This document shows, piece by piece, positions 1-9,383 of a stretch of DNA of 64,000 nucleotides. Where the stretch lies: positions 124,929-188,928 of the forward strand of contig JAPLGS010000141.1 of NCBI GenBank assembly GCA_026390015.1, given 5' to 3'. This DNA is from Chloroflexota bacterium (lineage in GTDB: Bacteria > Chloroflexota > Anaerolineae > Anaerolineales > Villigracilaceae). Each line of letters starts with the position of its first letter. The first letter of the stretch is position 1. The position numbers were made by a program, and so were the translations under genes. The notes under the pieces are model-generated. The model had not been told where the DNA came from. It saw nothing but the letters and a program-made list of their open reading frames with translations, and searched no databases.

Positions 1-1844
1 TTACAGACGCATCATTAGAGGAAGCCAAGTTGTTTGCCGCCTGTGTGCCTGGCCCGGGGATCAGTCAATTTGTTGCGCTGCAGGATACACTTGCTCCGTA
101 TAGCTCTGTAAAAATTAAATGCAATGTTTCTGAGGATATCGCCCGCATCGTGAAGGAAAAGACTGTCGATTGGCCCGGCGTGTCCGTTGAGATCGAACCG
201 ATTCGTGATTTTCCAACAGGTTCACTCACTTCGAATGTAGTTGGTTTTTTGGGGCCGATCCCAGCTTTATTTGAACAAAAATTCAAAGATAAAGGATTTG
301 TTCCTAATCGCGATAAAGTCGGCTATGCAGGCGTAGAGTCATCCTTACAGGATATTCTCGCAGGGCGAAATGGTTTGCGCGTGGTTCAAATTGACGTGGC
401 TGGGCAGGAACTCCGAAATCTTGAGCCCCCGATTTCTTCCGTGCCTGGACATAATGTAACTCTGACGATCGATACACGTCTACAAGCCGCCGCAGAGGCT
501 TCCTTATTGCAGGAGATCAATTATTGGAACACATATTTTGGGACAAATCGTATTTCTAGCGGCGTCGTCATTGCCATGAACCCAAAGACCGGTGAAATCC
601 TTGCGATGGTTTCTTATCCTTCGTATGAGAACAATCGATTCGCACGTTTAATACCTTCTTATTATTACGAACAGTTGAGTCAGGATCCGCGTCATCCATT
701 ATTAAATAATGCTATTTCCGCTGAATTCCCGCCGGGTTCAGTCTTTAAGCTATCCACAGCCACAGGCGCATTCAACGAAAAAGTTATAGACTTGAACACA
801 ATCATTCAAGCGCCCGGACAGTTGCTTCTTTGTGAAAAGTTCAACCCGAATGACCTCTGTAATGACAGTAATACCCGTCCTTTCGTAGATTGGATTTTTG
901 AAAAGAATCCAGCAGGCTTTGGTCAGATAGATTTTCAACACTGTATTGCATATTCAAGTAATGTCTGTTTTTACAAACTTGGTGGTGGATTTCAAGATGA
1001 AATCAAGCAAGGTCTTGGCATTGAACGCCTGGGACAATATGCGAGTGCGCTTGGGTACAACAAACGGTCGGGCATCCAACTGGAAGGTGAAGCTGCTGGT
1101 TTAATCCCGTCACCCCAATGGAAGCGAATCAACACCGGTGAAAACTGGTCGACTGGTGATACATACATCGCCAGCGTTGGGCAGGGATATGTGCTGGCGA
1201 CTCCTTTGCAAGTTTTGATGTCCGGGGCGACTATCGCCAATAACGGCAAATTGATGCAGCCAACCATTGTTCGTGAAGTGACAGACGGCGAGGGGAACGT
1301 GGTGAATATGTGGTTCAATCCGCAGGATTTTACTGTTAGCACAGAACAGACCGAAGGCAGTTATCAAATCTCCCCGTTTACTCCAAACATGAAATGGGAT
1401 ATCACGACCACGCCCATGATCCAGAGTTATTCTTGTGATGGCGGTTATTGTTCGCTGAATGAGAACGAGTTAAAGATCGTTGCCCCCGAAACCGTGGCTG
1501 CCGTACGCGGCGGCACACGTCTTGCAGTGACTGATCCGCGCGGCACTCTTCAGAAATTGTTTAAAGGATTTCCGATCGCCGTGGGCGGCAAGACCGGCAC
1601 CGCCGAATATTGTGATGATGTCGCTTTTAAAGCACAGCGTTGTAATTTTGGTTCGTGGCCGACCCATGCTTGGACTCTGGCTTATGCTCCCTATGAAGAC
1701 CCTGAGATCATCGTAGTCGCATTTGCATACAATGGAGGGGAAGGCGCGAGTGTGGCCGGCCCGATTGTCGAGCGAGTGCTCAAGGCTTACTTTGAATTAA
1801 AAGCTCTCGATATTGAACAAGGAAAGACAACCTTTGGCCAATAG
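1..1844 (+). CDS. mrdA: Penicillin-binding protein 2 (peptidoglycan transpeptidase), 5' end outside window
   Basis: Class B penicillin-binding protein that cross-links peptidoglycan during cell elongation, acting with RodA outside the cytoplasmic membrane. The reading frame is open from the first bases of the window, so the N-terminal membrane anchor is missing. Counting from the TTG at 30, the transpeptidase domain shows the active-site serine motif SVFK (residues 237-240), an SSN motif near residue 310 and a KTGTA motif near 520. The preceding part resembles the PBP dimerisation domain. It lies upstream of minCDE and rodA in the same direction, fitting an elongation/division cluster. The family assignment is firm; the mrdA name rests on the motifs plus the rodA neighbour. 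Confidence 0.93.
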   Translation, partial: TDASLEEAKLFAACVPGPGISQFVALQDTLAPYSSVKIKCNVSEDIARIVKEKTVDWPGVSVEIEPIRDFPTGSLTSNVVGFLGPIPALFEQKFKDKGFVPNRDKVGYAGVESSLQDILAGRNGLRVVQIDVAGQELRNLEPPISSVPGHNVTLTIDTRLQAAAEASLLQEINYWNTYFGTNRISSGVVIAMNPKTGEILAMVSYPSYENNRFARLIPSYYYEQLSQDPRHPLLNNAISAEFPPGSVFKLSTATGAFNEKVIDLNTIIQAPGQLLLCEKFNPNDLCNDSNTRPFVDWIFEKNPAGFGQIDFQHCIAYSSNVCFYKLGGGFQDEIKQGLGIERLGQYASALGYNKRSGIQLEGEAAGLIPSPQWKRINTGENWSTGDTYIASVGQGYVLATPLQVLMSGATIANNGKLMQPTIVREVTDGEGNVVNMWFNPQDFTVSTEQTEGSYQISPFTPNMKWDITTTPMIQSYSCDGGYCSLNENELKIVAPETVAAVRGGTRLAVTDPRGTLQKLFKGFPIAVGGKTGTAEYCDDVAFKAQRCNFGSWPTHAWTLAYAPYEDPEIIVVAFAYNGGEGASVAGPIVERVLKAYFELKALDIEQGKTTFGQ

Positions 1845-1905
1845 CTTTGTGTTGCCAGGTTTTTTCTTTTCAAGGCAATCAATACGATTCGCGGGTAGCG
1901 TCAGG

Positions 1906-1911
1906 TATAAT
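1906..1911 (+). promoter_or_regulatory. Possible -10 box upstream of minC
   Basis: A perfect TATAAT lies 30 bases before the minC ATG in the 97-base gap after mrdA. The position 17 bases upstream (TACGAT, 1883-1888) is a poor -35. A separate minCDE-rodA promoter is plausible but weakly supported. Confidence 0.35.
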
Positions 1912-1941
1912 TCGGTGCAATAAATTTTCTAACAAACTCTT

Positions 1942-2628
1942 ATGGAACAAATTACTTCACTCGTTCAGATCAAAGGGATACGTGATGGGCTTCTTGCGAC
2001 ATTCACCGAAGCGCCGTGGGACGATCAGCGTATTGCCTTGCTTGCTCAAATTGATGAACGCCCATCTTTTTTTCAAGGAGCCCGGCTTGCGATGGATGTT
2101 GGGCTTCAAGTGTTAAAAGTAAATGACCTGGTGGATCTGCGCGATCAGCTTTCAGAACGCAATGTCGTCATGTGGGCTGTCGTCGGCGAATCCCCGACCA
2201 CTAATCAAACTTCACAGTTACTTGGGCTTGCGACCCGTATCTCGAAGCCACGTCCGGAAGAACAAAGGCAATTCGCAAATACGATCTCAGATGATACGGC
2301 CTTATTTATCAATAAAACGCTTCGTTCCGGCACACGAGTTGAATATCCCGGTCATGTCGTGGTGATGGGAGATGTTAATCCAGGCGCTGAGATCGTCGCG
2401 GAAGGCAATGTGATCGTCTGGGGACGGGTACGCGGTATGATCCACGCCGGAGCCAAAGGAAATCGATCCGCATTCATTTGCGCACTTGATCTTTCAGCCA
2501 ATCAACTTCGGATCGCCGATGAAATATCAGCAATGCTCAAACCTCAAAAAGACTCCAAGCCTGAAATAGCCAGCATAAATAGTGAAGGGCGTTTGCAAGC
2601 CGAACTCTGGCATTCGGGTATTTCATAA
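1942..2628 (+). CDS. minC: Septum site-determining protein MinC
   Basis: Inhibitor of FtsZ assembly that keeps division at mid-cell when bound to MinD. The C-terminal half (about residues 120-215) has the beta-helical MinC repeats, with a GDVNPGAEI core followed by a GNVIVWGRVRG strand pattern. The N-terminal half is the more variable FtsZ-interacting domain. The length of 228 residues is normal. The stop is 13 bases before minD, so the two are co-transcribed. The ATG at 1942 begins a natural N-terminus. Confidence 0.92.
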   Translation: MEQITSLVQIKGIRDGLLATFTEAPWDDQRIALLAQIDERPSFFQGARLAMDVGLQVLKVNDLVDLRDQLSERNVVMWAVVGESPTTNQTSQLLGLATRISKPRPEEQRQFANTISDDTALFINKTLRSGTRVEYPGHVVVMGDVNPGAEIVAEGNVIVWGRVRGMIHAGAKGNRSAFICALDLSANQLRIADEISAMLKPQKDSKPEIASINSEGRLQAELWHSGIS

Positions 2629-2641
2629 TTAGGAATCAAAA

Positions 2642-3439
2642 ATGACAGCTCAAGTGATCACAGTTACTTCCGGAAAAGGCGGTGTGGGTAAAACCACCGC
2701 CGTAGCTAATCTTGCCACTGCCCTTGCCGCAGATGGCAGAAAAGTTGTATGTATTGATGGCGATATTGGCTTACGCAACCTGGATGTCATCCTTGGGCTT
2801 GAGAATCGTATTGTTTATGATATTGTAGATGTAATCGAAGGCCGCTGCAAACTAAAACAGGCAATGATCCGTGATAAGCATTATCCTGATTTGTATTTGA
2901 TCCCCGCCGCGCAAACACGTGACAAGAACGCGGTTTCACCCTCAGACATGATACGCATCTGCAAGGAACTTCGACCGGATTATGATTTCGTGATCATCGA
3001 TTCGCCGGCGGGTATTGAGCGCGGTTTCCGAAATTCCATCGCCGCCGCTGACCGTGTTTTGATCGTGACCAACCCCGAAGTCAGCGCGGTGCGAGATGCG
3101 GATCGCGTAGTTGGAATCCTCGAAGCGGAAGAGAAAGGGACCCCGTCCCTAATCCTTAATCGCTTGAATCCTGCGTTGGTCAGAAATAATGACATGCTCT
3201 CCGCCGAAGATGTTTTAGACTTGCTCGGAATCCAATTGATCGGTGTTGTCCCTGAAGACGAGGCAGTCATCATTGGCTCAAATCGGGGCTCACCGGTCGT
3301 AACCGATCCCAGAAGCCGCGCAGGGCAGGCTTTCCGCAACATCGCGAAGCGGCTTCAAGGGCAGGATGTTCCATTCATGGATCTTGAACAGCAAAATGCG
3401 ATTTGGTCAGCGCTTCAACGGTTGACGGGGAGGAAGTAA
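2642..3439 (+). CDS. minD: Septum site-determining protein MinD
   Basis: Membrane-associated ATPase of the Min system that recruits MinC and is regulated by MinE. It has the deviant Walker A motif GKGGVGKTT near residues 10-18, a Walker B-like strand (DFVIIDSPAG, about residues 117-126), and a basic/amphipathic C-terminal tail suitable for membrane targeting. The 265-residue length is typical. The stop overlaps the minE ATG by one base (TAATG), indicating translational coupling. Confidence 0.95.
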   Translation: MTAQVITVTSGKGGVGKTTAVANLATALAADGRKVVCIDGDIGLRNLDVILGLENRIVYDIVDVIEGRCKLKQAMIRDKHYPDLYLIPAAQTRDKNAVSPSDMIRICKELRPDYDFVIIDSPAGIERGFRNSIAAADRVLIVTNPEVSAVRDADRVVGILEAEEKGTPSLILNRLNPALVRNNDMLSAEDVLDLLGIQLIGVVPEDEAVIIGSNRGSPVVTDPRSRAGQAFRNIAKRLQGQDVPFMDLEQQNAIWSALQRLTGRK

Positions 3440-3693
3440 TGTTTAACTTCTTTAGTAAAAAACGAAGCGCTGGAAATGCTAAAGACCGCCTTCAACTCGT
3501 TTTGGTACATGACCGCACAGACTTGACCCCCGCACAATTGGAGAATTTGAAGAATGATCTGCTTAAGGCGATCTCAAATTACATTGATATTGATCCTGAA
3601 GCGGTGCAGATTGGCCTGGAACGCGACGGTCGTTCTCAACGGCTGGTAGCTGATATTCCCTTACGAGGCGCTTCGCGTCATCGCACTGGTTGA
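3439..3693 (+). CDS. minE: Cell division topological specificity factor MinE
   Basis: Stimulates MinD ATPase and restricts MinCD to the poles. I start it at the ATG overlapping the minD stop, with the GAGG inside the minD end as ribosome binding site; this gives 84 residues, the usual size. The sequence shows a short hydrophobic/basic N-terminus (MFNFFSKK), the KDRLQLVLVHDR contact-helix region and a C-terminal topological-specificity domain. A longer in-frame start at 3403 would lie inside minD and is unlikely. Confidence 0.92.
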   Translation: MFNFFSKKRSAGNAKDRLQLVLVHDRTDLTPAQLENLKNDLLKAISNYIDIDPEAVQIGLERDGRSQRLVADIPLRGASRHRTG

Positions 3694-3761
3694 TTTTATT
3701 TTCAATTGGAGACGCGGATCAACCCTCAATTCGATGGTGGTTGCATCCGTGTTTTTATTTC

Positions 3762-4862
3762 ATGACTCGTGGACTCTCCTGGCGTAACTTTGACTTCCTT
3801 TTATTAGGCGCGGTCGTGCTGGCCTCTTCCCTGGGTACAGCCATGATCCGCTCTGCTGTCGCGGGGAATGAGATCCTGCAGCCGCTGATCATCCGTCAGG
3901 TGTATTTTGCCTTGCTGGGTGGCTTTGTGATTTTTGTTGTGGCTTCCATTGATTATCGCTACTGGCTGGCTTTGTATCGACCGATCTATTTCGGCATCAT
4001 GATCTTTTTGGTATCGCTTTCCAGTTTTGGTCAGAGCGCATTTGGCGCACAACGCTGGTTTCAGGTGGGCGTCTTGTTTTTGCAGCCTACCGAGTTTGCA
4101 AAGATCGTTGCCATCATCGTTCTTGCTCGTTATTTTGATAAGACCCAATATCAACCAAAAAATTTGCGCTGGGCCTTTGGTGGTTTCTTGTGGGCCTTTG
4201 GGCTTATTATTTGGATCCTGCTCCAGCCCAATCTTAGCAATGTGATCGTGCTTGCCATAATTTTCTTCGCAATGCTCTGGATCAATGGCTTGGAGTTAAA
4301 ACAAGTACTCTATCTCGGATTGGCTGGGATCGTACTTGCCGGAATCGCCTTCCCTTTTCTTGAGCCCTATCAACGCCAGCGTGTATTTACTTTTCTTTCC
4401 CAGGATTCAACTGCTACTTACGGAGCAACTTATAATGTGCAACAAGCCTTGATCGCGATCGGGTCCGGCGGCCTCTTTGGCAAGGGATATGGTCATGGCA
4501 CGCAGACTCAATTACGTTTTCTAAAGGTGCGCCACACCGATTTTATTTTTTCAGCTGTTTCAGAAGAGTTCGGCATGATCGGCGCGATCGTTATTATTTT
4601 AACTTTGGCATTTATTGTGTGGCGTTGTATTCGCGCCGCGCAGAAAGCGCGTGATGTTTCCGGATCAATGATGGCCTTTGTCGTGGCGATATTGATCTTC
4701 TTCCAGGGAGCGGTGAATATTGCCATGAACTTAAATATTTTTCCTGTTTCAGGCTTGCCGCTTCCATTTATAAGTTATGGTGGTAGCGGTCTTACTGCAC
4801 TTATGCTTGGGATCGGACTCGTTGAAAGCGTTGTCATGCGTCATTCACAAACAGAATTTTGA
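3762..4862 (+). CDS. rodA: RodA/FtsW-family SEDS glycosyltransferase, probably RodA
   Basis: Integral membrane peptidoglycan polymerase of the SEDS family, partner of PBP2 in wall elongation. About ten hydrophobic segments are visible. The conserved GKGYGHGTQTQ loop, the FIFSAVSEEFG segment and the C-terminal GLPLPFISYGGSG signature are present. With the ATG at 3762 the protein has 366 residues and starts MTRGLSWRNFD, like family members; an upstream TTG at 3690 overlapping minE would add 24 residues. RodA is preferred to FtsW because of the linked PBP2 gene. Confidence 0.88.
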   Translation: MTRGLSWRNFDFLLLGAVVLASSLGTAMIRSAVAGNEILQPLIIRQVYFALLGGFVIFVVASIDYRYWLALYRPIYFGIMIFLVSLSSFGQSAFGAQRWFQVGVLFLQPTEFAKIVAIIVLARYFDKTQYQPKNLRWAFGGFLWAFGLIIWILLQPNLSNVIVLAIIFFAMLWINGLELKQVLYLGLAGIVLAGIAFPFLEPYQRQRVFTFLSQDSTATYGATYNVQQALIAIGSGGLFGKGYGHGTQTQLRFLKVRHTDFIFSAVSEEFGMIGAIVIILTLAFIVWRCIRAAQKARDVSGSMMAFVVAILIFFQGAVNIAMNLNIFPVSGLPLPFISYGGSGLTALMLGIGLVESVVMRHSQTEF

Positions 4863-4879
4863 TTTACGGAGTATTTTTC

Positions 4880-6361
4880 TTGGCACTCAAACCTGCACGT
4901 ACTCGTATCGCTCCTTCACCAACTGGACATATGCACCTTGGCACAGCGCGTGTTGCGCTTTATGACTATCTACTCGCAAAAAAAACGGGTGGGCAATTTA
5001 TCCTGCGGATTGAAGATACCGATCTGAAGCGGAATGTACCTGGCTCTGAACAAGGCATCTTTGACGGACTGCGCTGGCTTGGGCTTCAATATGACGAAGG
5101 ACCTGACGTCGGTGGAAAGTATGGCCCATATCGTCAAACGGAACGACGCGAAATATATTCCCAGCATGCCAGAATTCTTGTGGCTAATGGAAGTGCATAT
5201 CCATGTTTTTGTTCGACTGATCAATTGGAAAAAACAAAACAGGAGCAAATGAAACGAAAGGAAAATCCGCATTATGACGGAACCTGCCGCGACATGGATC
5301 CCGACGAAGCCGCGCGTAGAATGGCTGGCGGCCAGGCTTACACCATCCGATTCAGAATGCCGAAGGAGGGCACAACAATCGCCCACGATCATCTGCGCGG
5401 CGATATCGTCACAGAAAATAAACAGCTCAATGATTATGTTCTTTTGAAATCTGATGGTCTGCCGACCTATCACCTCGCGGCGATCGTGGATGATCATGAA
5501 ATGGAAATCACACATGTCTTGCGCGGCTCTGAATGGCTGGGCACATTTCCACTGCATGTGAATATTGTGCGCGCCTTTGGCTGGGAGGAACCGATCTGGA
5601 TTCATCTTTCAGTGTTCCTCAAGCCAAGCGGAAAAGGAAAGATGAGCAAGCGCGAAACCGCCGCCGCGGTAAAAGATGGCTACTCCATTTTTATTAAAGA
5701 TTTGGATGAACTTGGCTTTACTCCTGAAGGTTTCCTGAACTGGTCTGCATTGATGGGATGGGGTGTTGCTGAAGATGATGTGATGAATCTTGACCAGATG
5801 ATGGATAGATTCAACATCGATCATTTGACTTCGTCGCCGGCTGCGATCAACTTTCAGAAGCTGGATCATTTCAACGCGACGCATATCCGTCTCTTTTCGA
5901 CCGAGGGTCTGGCTGGGCGCATCAAACCTTATTTCATCCGTGAGGGACTCACCGTTGACGATGAGGTATTGCTCAAGATCGTGCCTTTATTGCGCGAGAG
6001 ACTCGTCACATTGGATGATTGCCTTTCCTTTGGAAGTTTTTTCTTTATGGAAGATGTGATTCCCAACCCTGATGATCTGATCGCGAAAGGATTGGACGCG
6101 AAACAATCAGCGGCCATTGCTCGCAGGATGTATGAAATTCTTTTAGCGCAACCAGATATCAGCCACGAAAGTTGTGAGCCGCCATTGCGGATTTATGTCG
6201 AAGAAAGCGGCCTAAGTGCCAATCAGGTTTTTGGCATCCTGCGAGTTGCCACTACTGGGCAGAAAGTTAGCCCGCCATTGTTTGAGTCTATGGAGATCAT
6301 CGGCAGGGAAAAGTGCCTCGGCCGCGTTCTGAAAGCAATTGAAATTCTCGAGAAATTATAG
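4880..6361 (+). CDS. gltX: Glutamyl-tRNA synthetase
   Basis: Class I aminoacyl-tRNA synthetase charging tRNA-Glu, and possibly tRNA-Gln in an indirect pathway (not testable here). The HIGH-type motif appears as HMHLG just after APSPTG near the N-terminus, and the KMSKR loop sits near residue 260. I place the start at TTG 4880, eight bases after GGAG (4868-4871), giving MALKPARTRIAPSPTG and 493 residues, a normal length; the alternative TTG at 4859 overlaps rodA and has no ribosome binding site. Confidence 0.95.
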   Translation: MALKPARTRIAPSPTGHMHLGTARVALYDYLLAKKTGGQFILRIEDTDLKRNVPGSEQGIFDGLRWLGLQYDEGPDVGGKYGPYRQTERREIYSQHARILVANGSAYPCFCSTDQLEKTKQEQMKRKENPHYDGTCRDMDPDEAARRMAGGQAYTIRFRMPKEGTTIAHDHLRGDIVTENKQLNDYVLLKSDGLPTYHLAAIVDDHEMEITHVLRGSEWLGTFPLHVNIVRAFGWEEPIWIHLSVFLKPSGKGKMSKRETAAAVKDGYSIFIKDLDELGFTPEGFLNWSALMGWGVAEDDVMNLDQMMDRFNIDHLTSSPAAINFQKLDHFNATHIRLFSTEGLAGRIKPYFIREGLTVDDEVLLKIVPLLRERLVTLDDCLSFGSFFFMEDVIPNPDDLIAKGLDAKQSAAIARRMYEILLAQPDISHESCEPPLRIYVEESGLSANQVFGILRVATTGQKVSPPLFESMEIIGREKCLGRVLKAIEILEKL

Positions 6362-6430
6362 AATTATTGTGCATCCATTTTCAAACTGGTGCGTATATTT
6401 GGAAGACATCAATTGAAAATGGAGGTTCAA

Positions 6431-6625
6431 ATGACAACTCAACAAAAAGCTTTACGACGTTCACGTAACAATCGCATGGTGGCCGGAGTCTGTGGCGGCC
6501 TCGCTGAATTTTTTGGCATCAGTGCATTTTGGTTTCGCCTGGCTTTTTTGATCGCACTGGTACCAGGCGGCATCCCCGGCATCCTGGTCTATCTCCTGAT
6601 GGTCATGATCGTCCCGAACGAATAG
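6431..6625 (+). CDS. Small PspC-domain membrane protein
   Basis: A 64-residue protein consisting of one PspC domain: basic N-terminus, NRMVAGVCGGLAEFFG signature, then two hydrophobic stretches ending in a MVPNE-like tail. PspC proteins are linked to envelope-stress responses, but short stand-alone copies are mostly uncharacterised. GGAGGT at 6420-6425 supports the ATG at 6431. It is followed at once by a strong terminator, so it closes the cluster or is its own unit. Confidence 0.85.
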   Translation: MTTQQKALRRSRNNRMVAGVCGGLAEFFGISAFWFRLAFLIALVPGGIPGILVYLLMVMIVPNE

Positions 6626-6650
6626 CGCAGCTGTTGATGGGGAAACTTTA

Positions 6651-6688
6651 CCCGCTGAGGATAGGATTCCTCAGCGGGTTTGTTTTTT
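6651..6688 (+). terminator. Rho-independent terminator after the PspC gene
   Basis: Perfect 10-bp stem CCCGCTGAGG / CCTCAGCGGG with an 8-base loop, followed by a T-rich run (6679-6688). It separates the cell-shape/gltX region from the kinase genes. Confidence 0.92.
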
Positions 6689-6758
6689 AGGCTCTCGCTG
6701 AATTAACGGCGATTGTACAATTAAACATGATTTTCATAATAGATGCACCGGGCAAGTG

Positions 6759-6764
6759 TATAAT
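6759..6764 (+). promoter_or_regulatory. Possible -10 box of the multi-GAF kinase operon
   Basis: TATAAT directly preceded by TG lies 14 bases before the ATG at 6778, so the transcript would have a very short leader. No good -35 is seen. The location after a terminator and before an operon favours a promoter. Confidence 0.45.
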
Positions 6765-6777
6765 TCATCCAAATACC

Positions 6778-9378
6778 ATGCCTACCGATACCAGTATCGA
6801 AAATCAACTCAAAGATGCAGTGCAACTCTCTGACGCCAAATGGGCTGTTCTTGCCGAACGTGTTGGCAATGCCTGGCAGCTTCGCTCGATATATCATCTC
6901 AATAAATCTGCACAAAATGAATTGATCACATTGATGGGCAAGCCATCCATTGACACTTGGTTGTGCGGTGCGCTGAGCGGTGGGCATAGCCGTTCAAGTT
7001 CCATCCCTGAAGAGAATGATCTCAATGCTGAACGTTTTTTCGCATTTCCGATCCCTGGCACATCCCAGATCATTTTGGCCGGGGCAGATACCCAAACTCC
7101 GATCGCCCAACGTATTTGGAAATTAATTGCATCGTTATTGTCGGGGCGTTCCACTTCTTCCAATCAACCGTTCCTGCCAGACCTGCAATCTGGTCTGGCC
7201 TTCGACTTGCCGCTTGCCCTCGAGAAGGTTCTGGGAGCAATCGTGCAGGTGGTGACTTGTCAGGGGGGCTGGCTGGCAATCCGCAGGGGTGATTCTCTTG
7301 ATATTCAAGCTGAGTGGAATGTTCCAAAAGCCAAAGGCGCGGCCCTGTTGATTGACTCGAATCCGCTTCTCCGTCGGGTGAATCGCTCGTTGAAAGAAGC
7401 CCTCATTACGCGCGGTCAGCCGAATTGGGATAATCTACCATACGGTGCGCTCAAGTCCGGAACGAATGTATGGATCTGCCTGCCATTGGTGATTGGCCAG
7501 CGCTTAATTGGTGTTGTAACACTCTGGCGGCAGAAGGAATTCACCTCGACAGAATTGGGTCAGCTTCGTGAATTCGTGGGGCGTGTTCCGCCATCTGTGG
7601 AAGTGGTTGTCATATTCTCTGAAATGACTGCTCACTTGCGCCGTCTTGGTTTGCTGAATGATTTTGTGCTCACTGTTTCCTCTGCGCAAAATCTGGATCA
7701 GATCGCAAGACGTATGTTTGATTTACTTGCACGCGCCTTCAACACTGAATTGATCGTGCTCTTTCTTCGCTCAAGTGATGGGCGCATCCTGCGTGATTAT
7801 CGCCTGTTTGATGGCAAGATGAACGTTGTCAGCACTCCGCTCGCTGGGCATTCCGTCCAGCCGTATCTTTCAAAAGATGGGCGTGCGCGGCTGATCGTAG
7901 ATGCAGTTAAGGAAGGTTTTGCTCCAATTCATAAAGAAGCGCGCTCCATGTTGATCGTTCCACTTAAATATCGTGGTCAGGCAATTGGCGTATTGATCAT
8001 TGAAAATTTGCGGGACGAAGCCTTTACTCAATATGATGAGCATCTTATGGTAGTGATCACCAGCCATCTCGCAGGATTGATCGAATATACACGTCTGCGC
8101 GAAGAAGCTGAAGGAAGGGCGCGCAGTCTGAGTCTGATCCACGAAGTAGTTCAGCAGGTAATTGGTTTGAACGATAAGGCGGAAGTGGCGCATATTACCG
8201 CTGAATTGGTGGCGCAATATTTCAAGTATGAACTGGCCGCTATATTTCTATTTGATGAAGAACACAAATTCTTTATTCAAGGGATTGGCGGCACTCACGC
8301 TGATACCGTCAAACGCGCACTGGGCGGAGAAGAGTTTGTGGTGAGCGGAGGTGTTACAAGCCATGTTTCTCAAACCGGCGCGAGCATCATGATCAACGAC
8401 ACCAATCTGGATGCGCTTTACAAACCTCTCAAAGGCTGGGCGGCCCGTTCAGAAATTTGTGTTGCGTTGAAAGATGGAGATACCATTTTAGGCATTATTG
8501 ATGTCGAGAGCCGCGAACAAAATGCATTTACGCATAATGATCTGATCGCGATGGAATCACTCGCGGGTATTCTTGCCTCGGTAATAACCAGCGCAAATCA
8601 ATATCAGAAATTGCAGGAGTCCATCCGTCAATTGCGCTTGATCGAAATCGAATTGAATGCGCGCATTGAAGCTCAGCGTTCGGCTGAAAATCGCCTCCTT
8701 CAAGCCGCTAAGCTTGCTGCGGTGGGTGAAATGGCCGCTGGTATTGCCCACGAATTGAATAATCCTTTAACTGCGGTCACGGGTTTCTCTGAACTTATTT
8801 TGGATGAACTGCCTCAGGATTCTGTACATCGAAAGGATCTAGAAATGGTTTTGCACGAAGCGCGCCGCGCAGGTGACGTGGTCCGCCGTCTGCTTGATTT
8901 CTCGCGGCAAGGTGAACGAGTCCGCACCCAATCTGACTTGAACGAAGTTATCAAGGACGTAATCGCGTTGACGAATCACCTCATCAAAACCAACGGAGTG
9001 GCATTGTCGCTCGATTTGAATGAAACCCTTCCATGGGTTTTCATGGATACCAACCAAATGAAACAGGTACTTTTAAATTTGATCCATAATGCGCTACAAG
9101 CCATGCCGAATGGCGGCGACCTGCAAATTAGTACGGGTCTTGTTCAGCGTGATGAGCGTAATTGGGCTATTATGGAAATCAGAGATAGCGGCGTAGGAAT
9201 TACACAAGCCGATCAAAACCGAATTTTCGAACCATTCTTTACCACCAGAGGAGATCGCGGCGGAACCGGGCTGGGACTCTCGGTCTCGTTTGGTATCGTC
9301 ACCGATCATGGCGGCCTGATCGAAATTTCAAGTGAGCCGGAAAATGGCTCCATCTTTTCAGTTTGGCTGCCGATTTAA
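6778..9378 (+). CDS. Cytoplasmic sensor histidine kinase with three GAF domains
   Basis: Soluble histidine kinase of 866 residues from the ATG at 6778 (an upstream ATG at 6727 would add 17 residues and overlap the probable promoter). Three GAF-like domains (about 140-280, 290-440, 450-605) precede a coiled coil and a HisKA domain with the phospho-acceptor in GIAHELNNPL (His about 658). An HATPase domain follows, with N box NLIHNALQAMP, G1 box DSGVGI and the GGTGLGLS G2 box. There are no membrane segments, so it should sense an intracellular signal; the ligand is unknown. The next two genes supply receivers, so a phosphorelay is likely. Confidence 0.88.
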   Translation: MPTDTSIENQLKDAVQLSDAKWAVLAERVGNAWQLRSIYHLNKSAQNELITLMGKPSIDTWLCGALSGGHSRSSSIPEENDLNAERFFAFPIPGTSQIILAGADTQTPIAQRIWKLIASLLSGRSTSSNQPFLPDLQSGLAFDLPLALEKVLGAIVQVVTCQGGWLAIRRGDSLDIQAEWNVPKAKGAALLIDSNPLLRRVNRSLKEALITRGQPNWDNLPYGALKSGTNVWICLPLVIGQRLIGVVTLWRQKEFTSTELGQLREFVGRVPPSVEVVVIFSEMTAHLRRLGLLNDFVLTVSSAQNLDQIARRMFDLLARAFNTELIVLFLRSSDGRILRDYRLFDGKMNVVSTPLAGHSVQPYLSKDGRARLIVDAVKEGFAPIHKEARSMLIVPLKYRGQAIGVLIIENLRDEAFTQYDEHLMVVITSHLAGLIEYTRLREEAEGRARSLSLIHEVVQQVIGLNDKAEVAHITAELVAQYFKYELAAIFLFDEEHKFFIQGIGGTHADTVKRALGGEEFVVSGGVTSHVSQTGASIMINDTNLDALYKPLKGWAARSEICVALKDGDTILGIIDVESREQNAFTHNDLIAMESLAGILASVITSANQYQKLQESIRQLRLIEIELNARIEAQRSAENRLLQAAKLAAVGEMAAGIAHELNNPLTAVTGFSELILDELPQDSVHRKDLEMVLHEARRAGDVVRRLLDFSRQGERVRTQSDLNEVIKDVIALTNHLIKTNGVALSLDLNETLPWVFMDTNQMKQVLLNLIHNALQAMPNGGDLQISTGLVQRDERNWAIMEIRDSGVGITQADQNRIFEPFFTTRGDRGGTGLGLSVSFGIVTDHGGLIEISSEPENGSIFSVWLPI

Positions 9379-9383
9379 TTATT

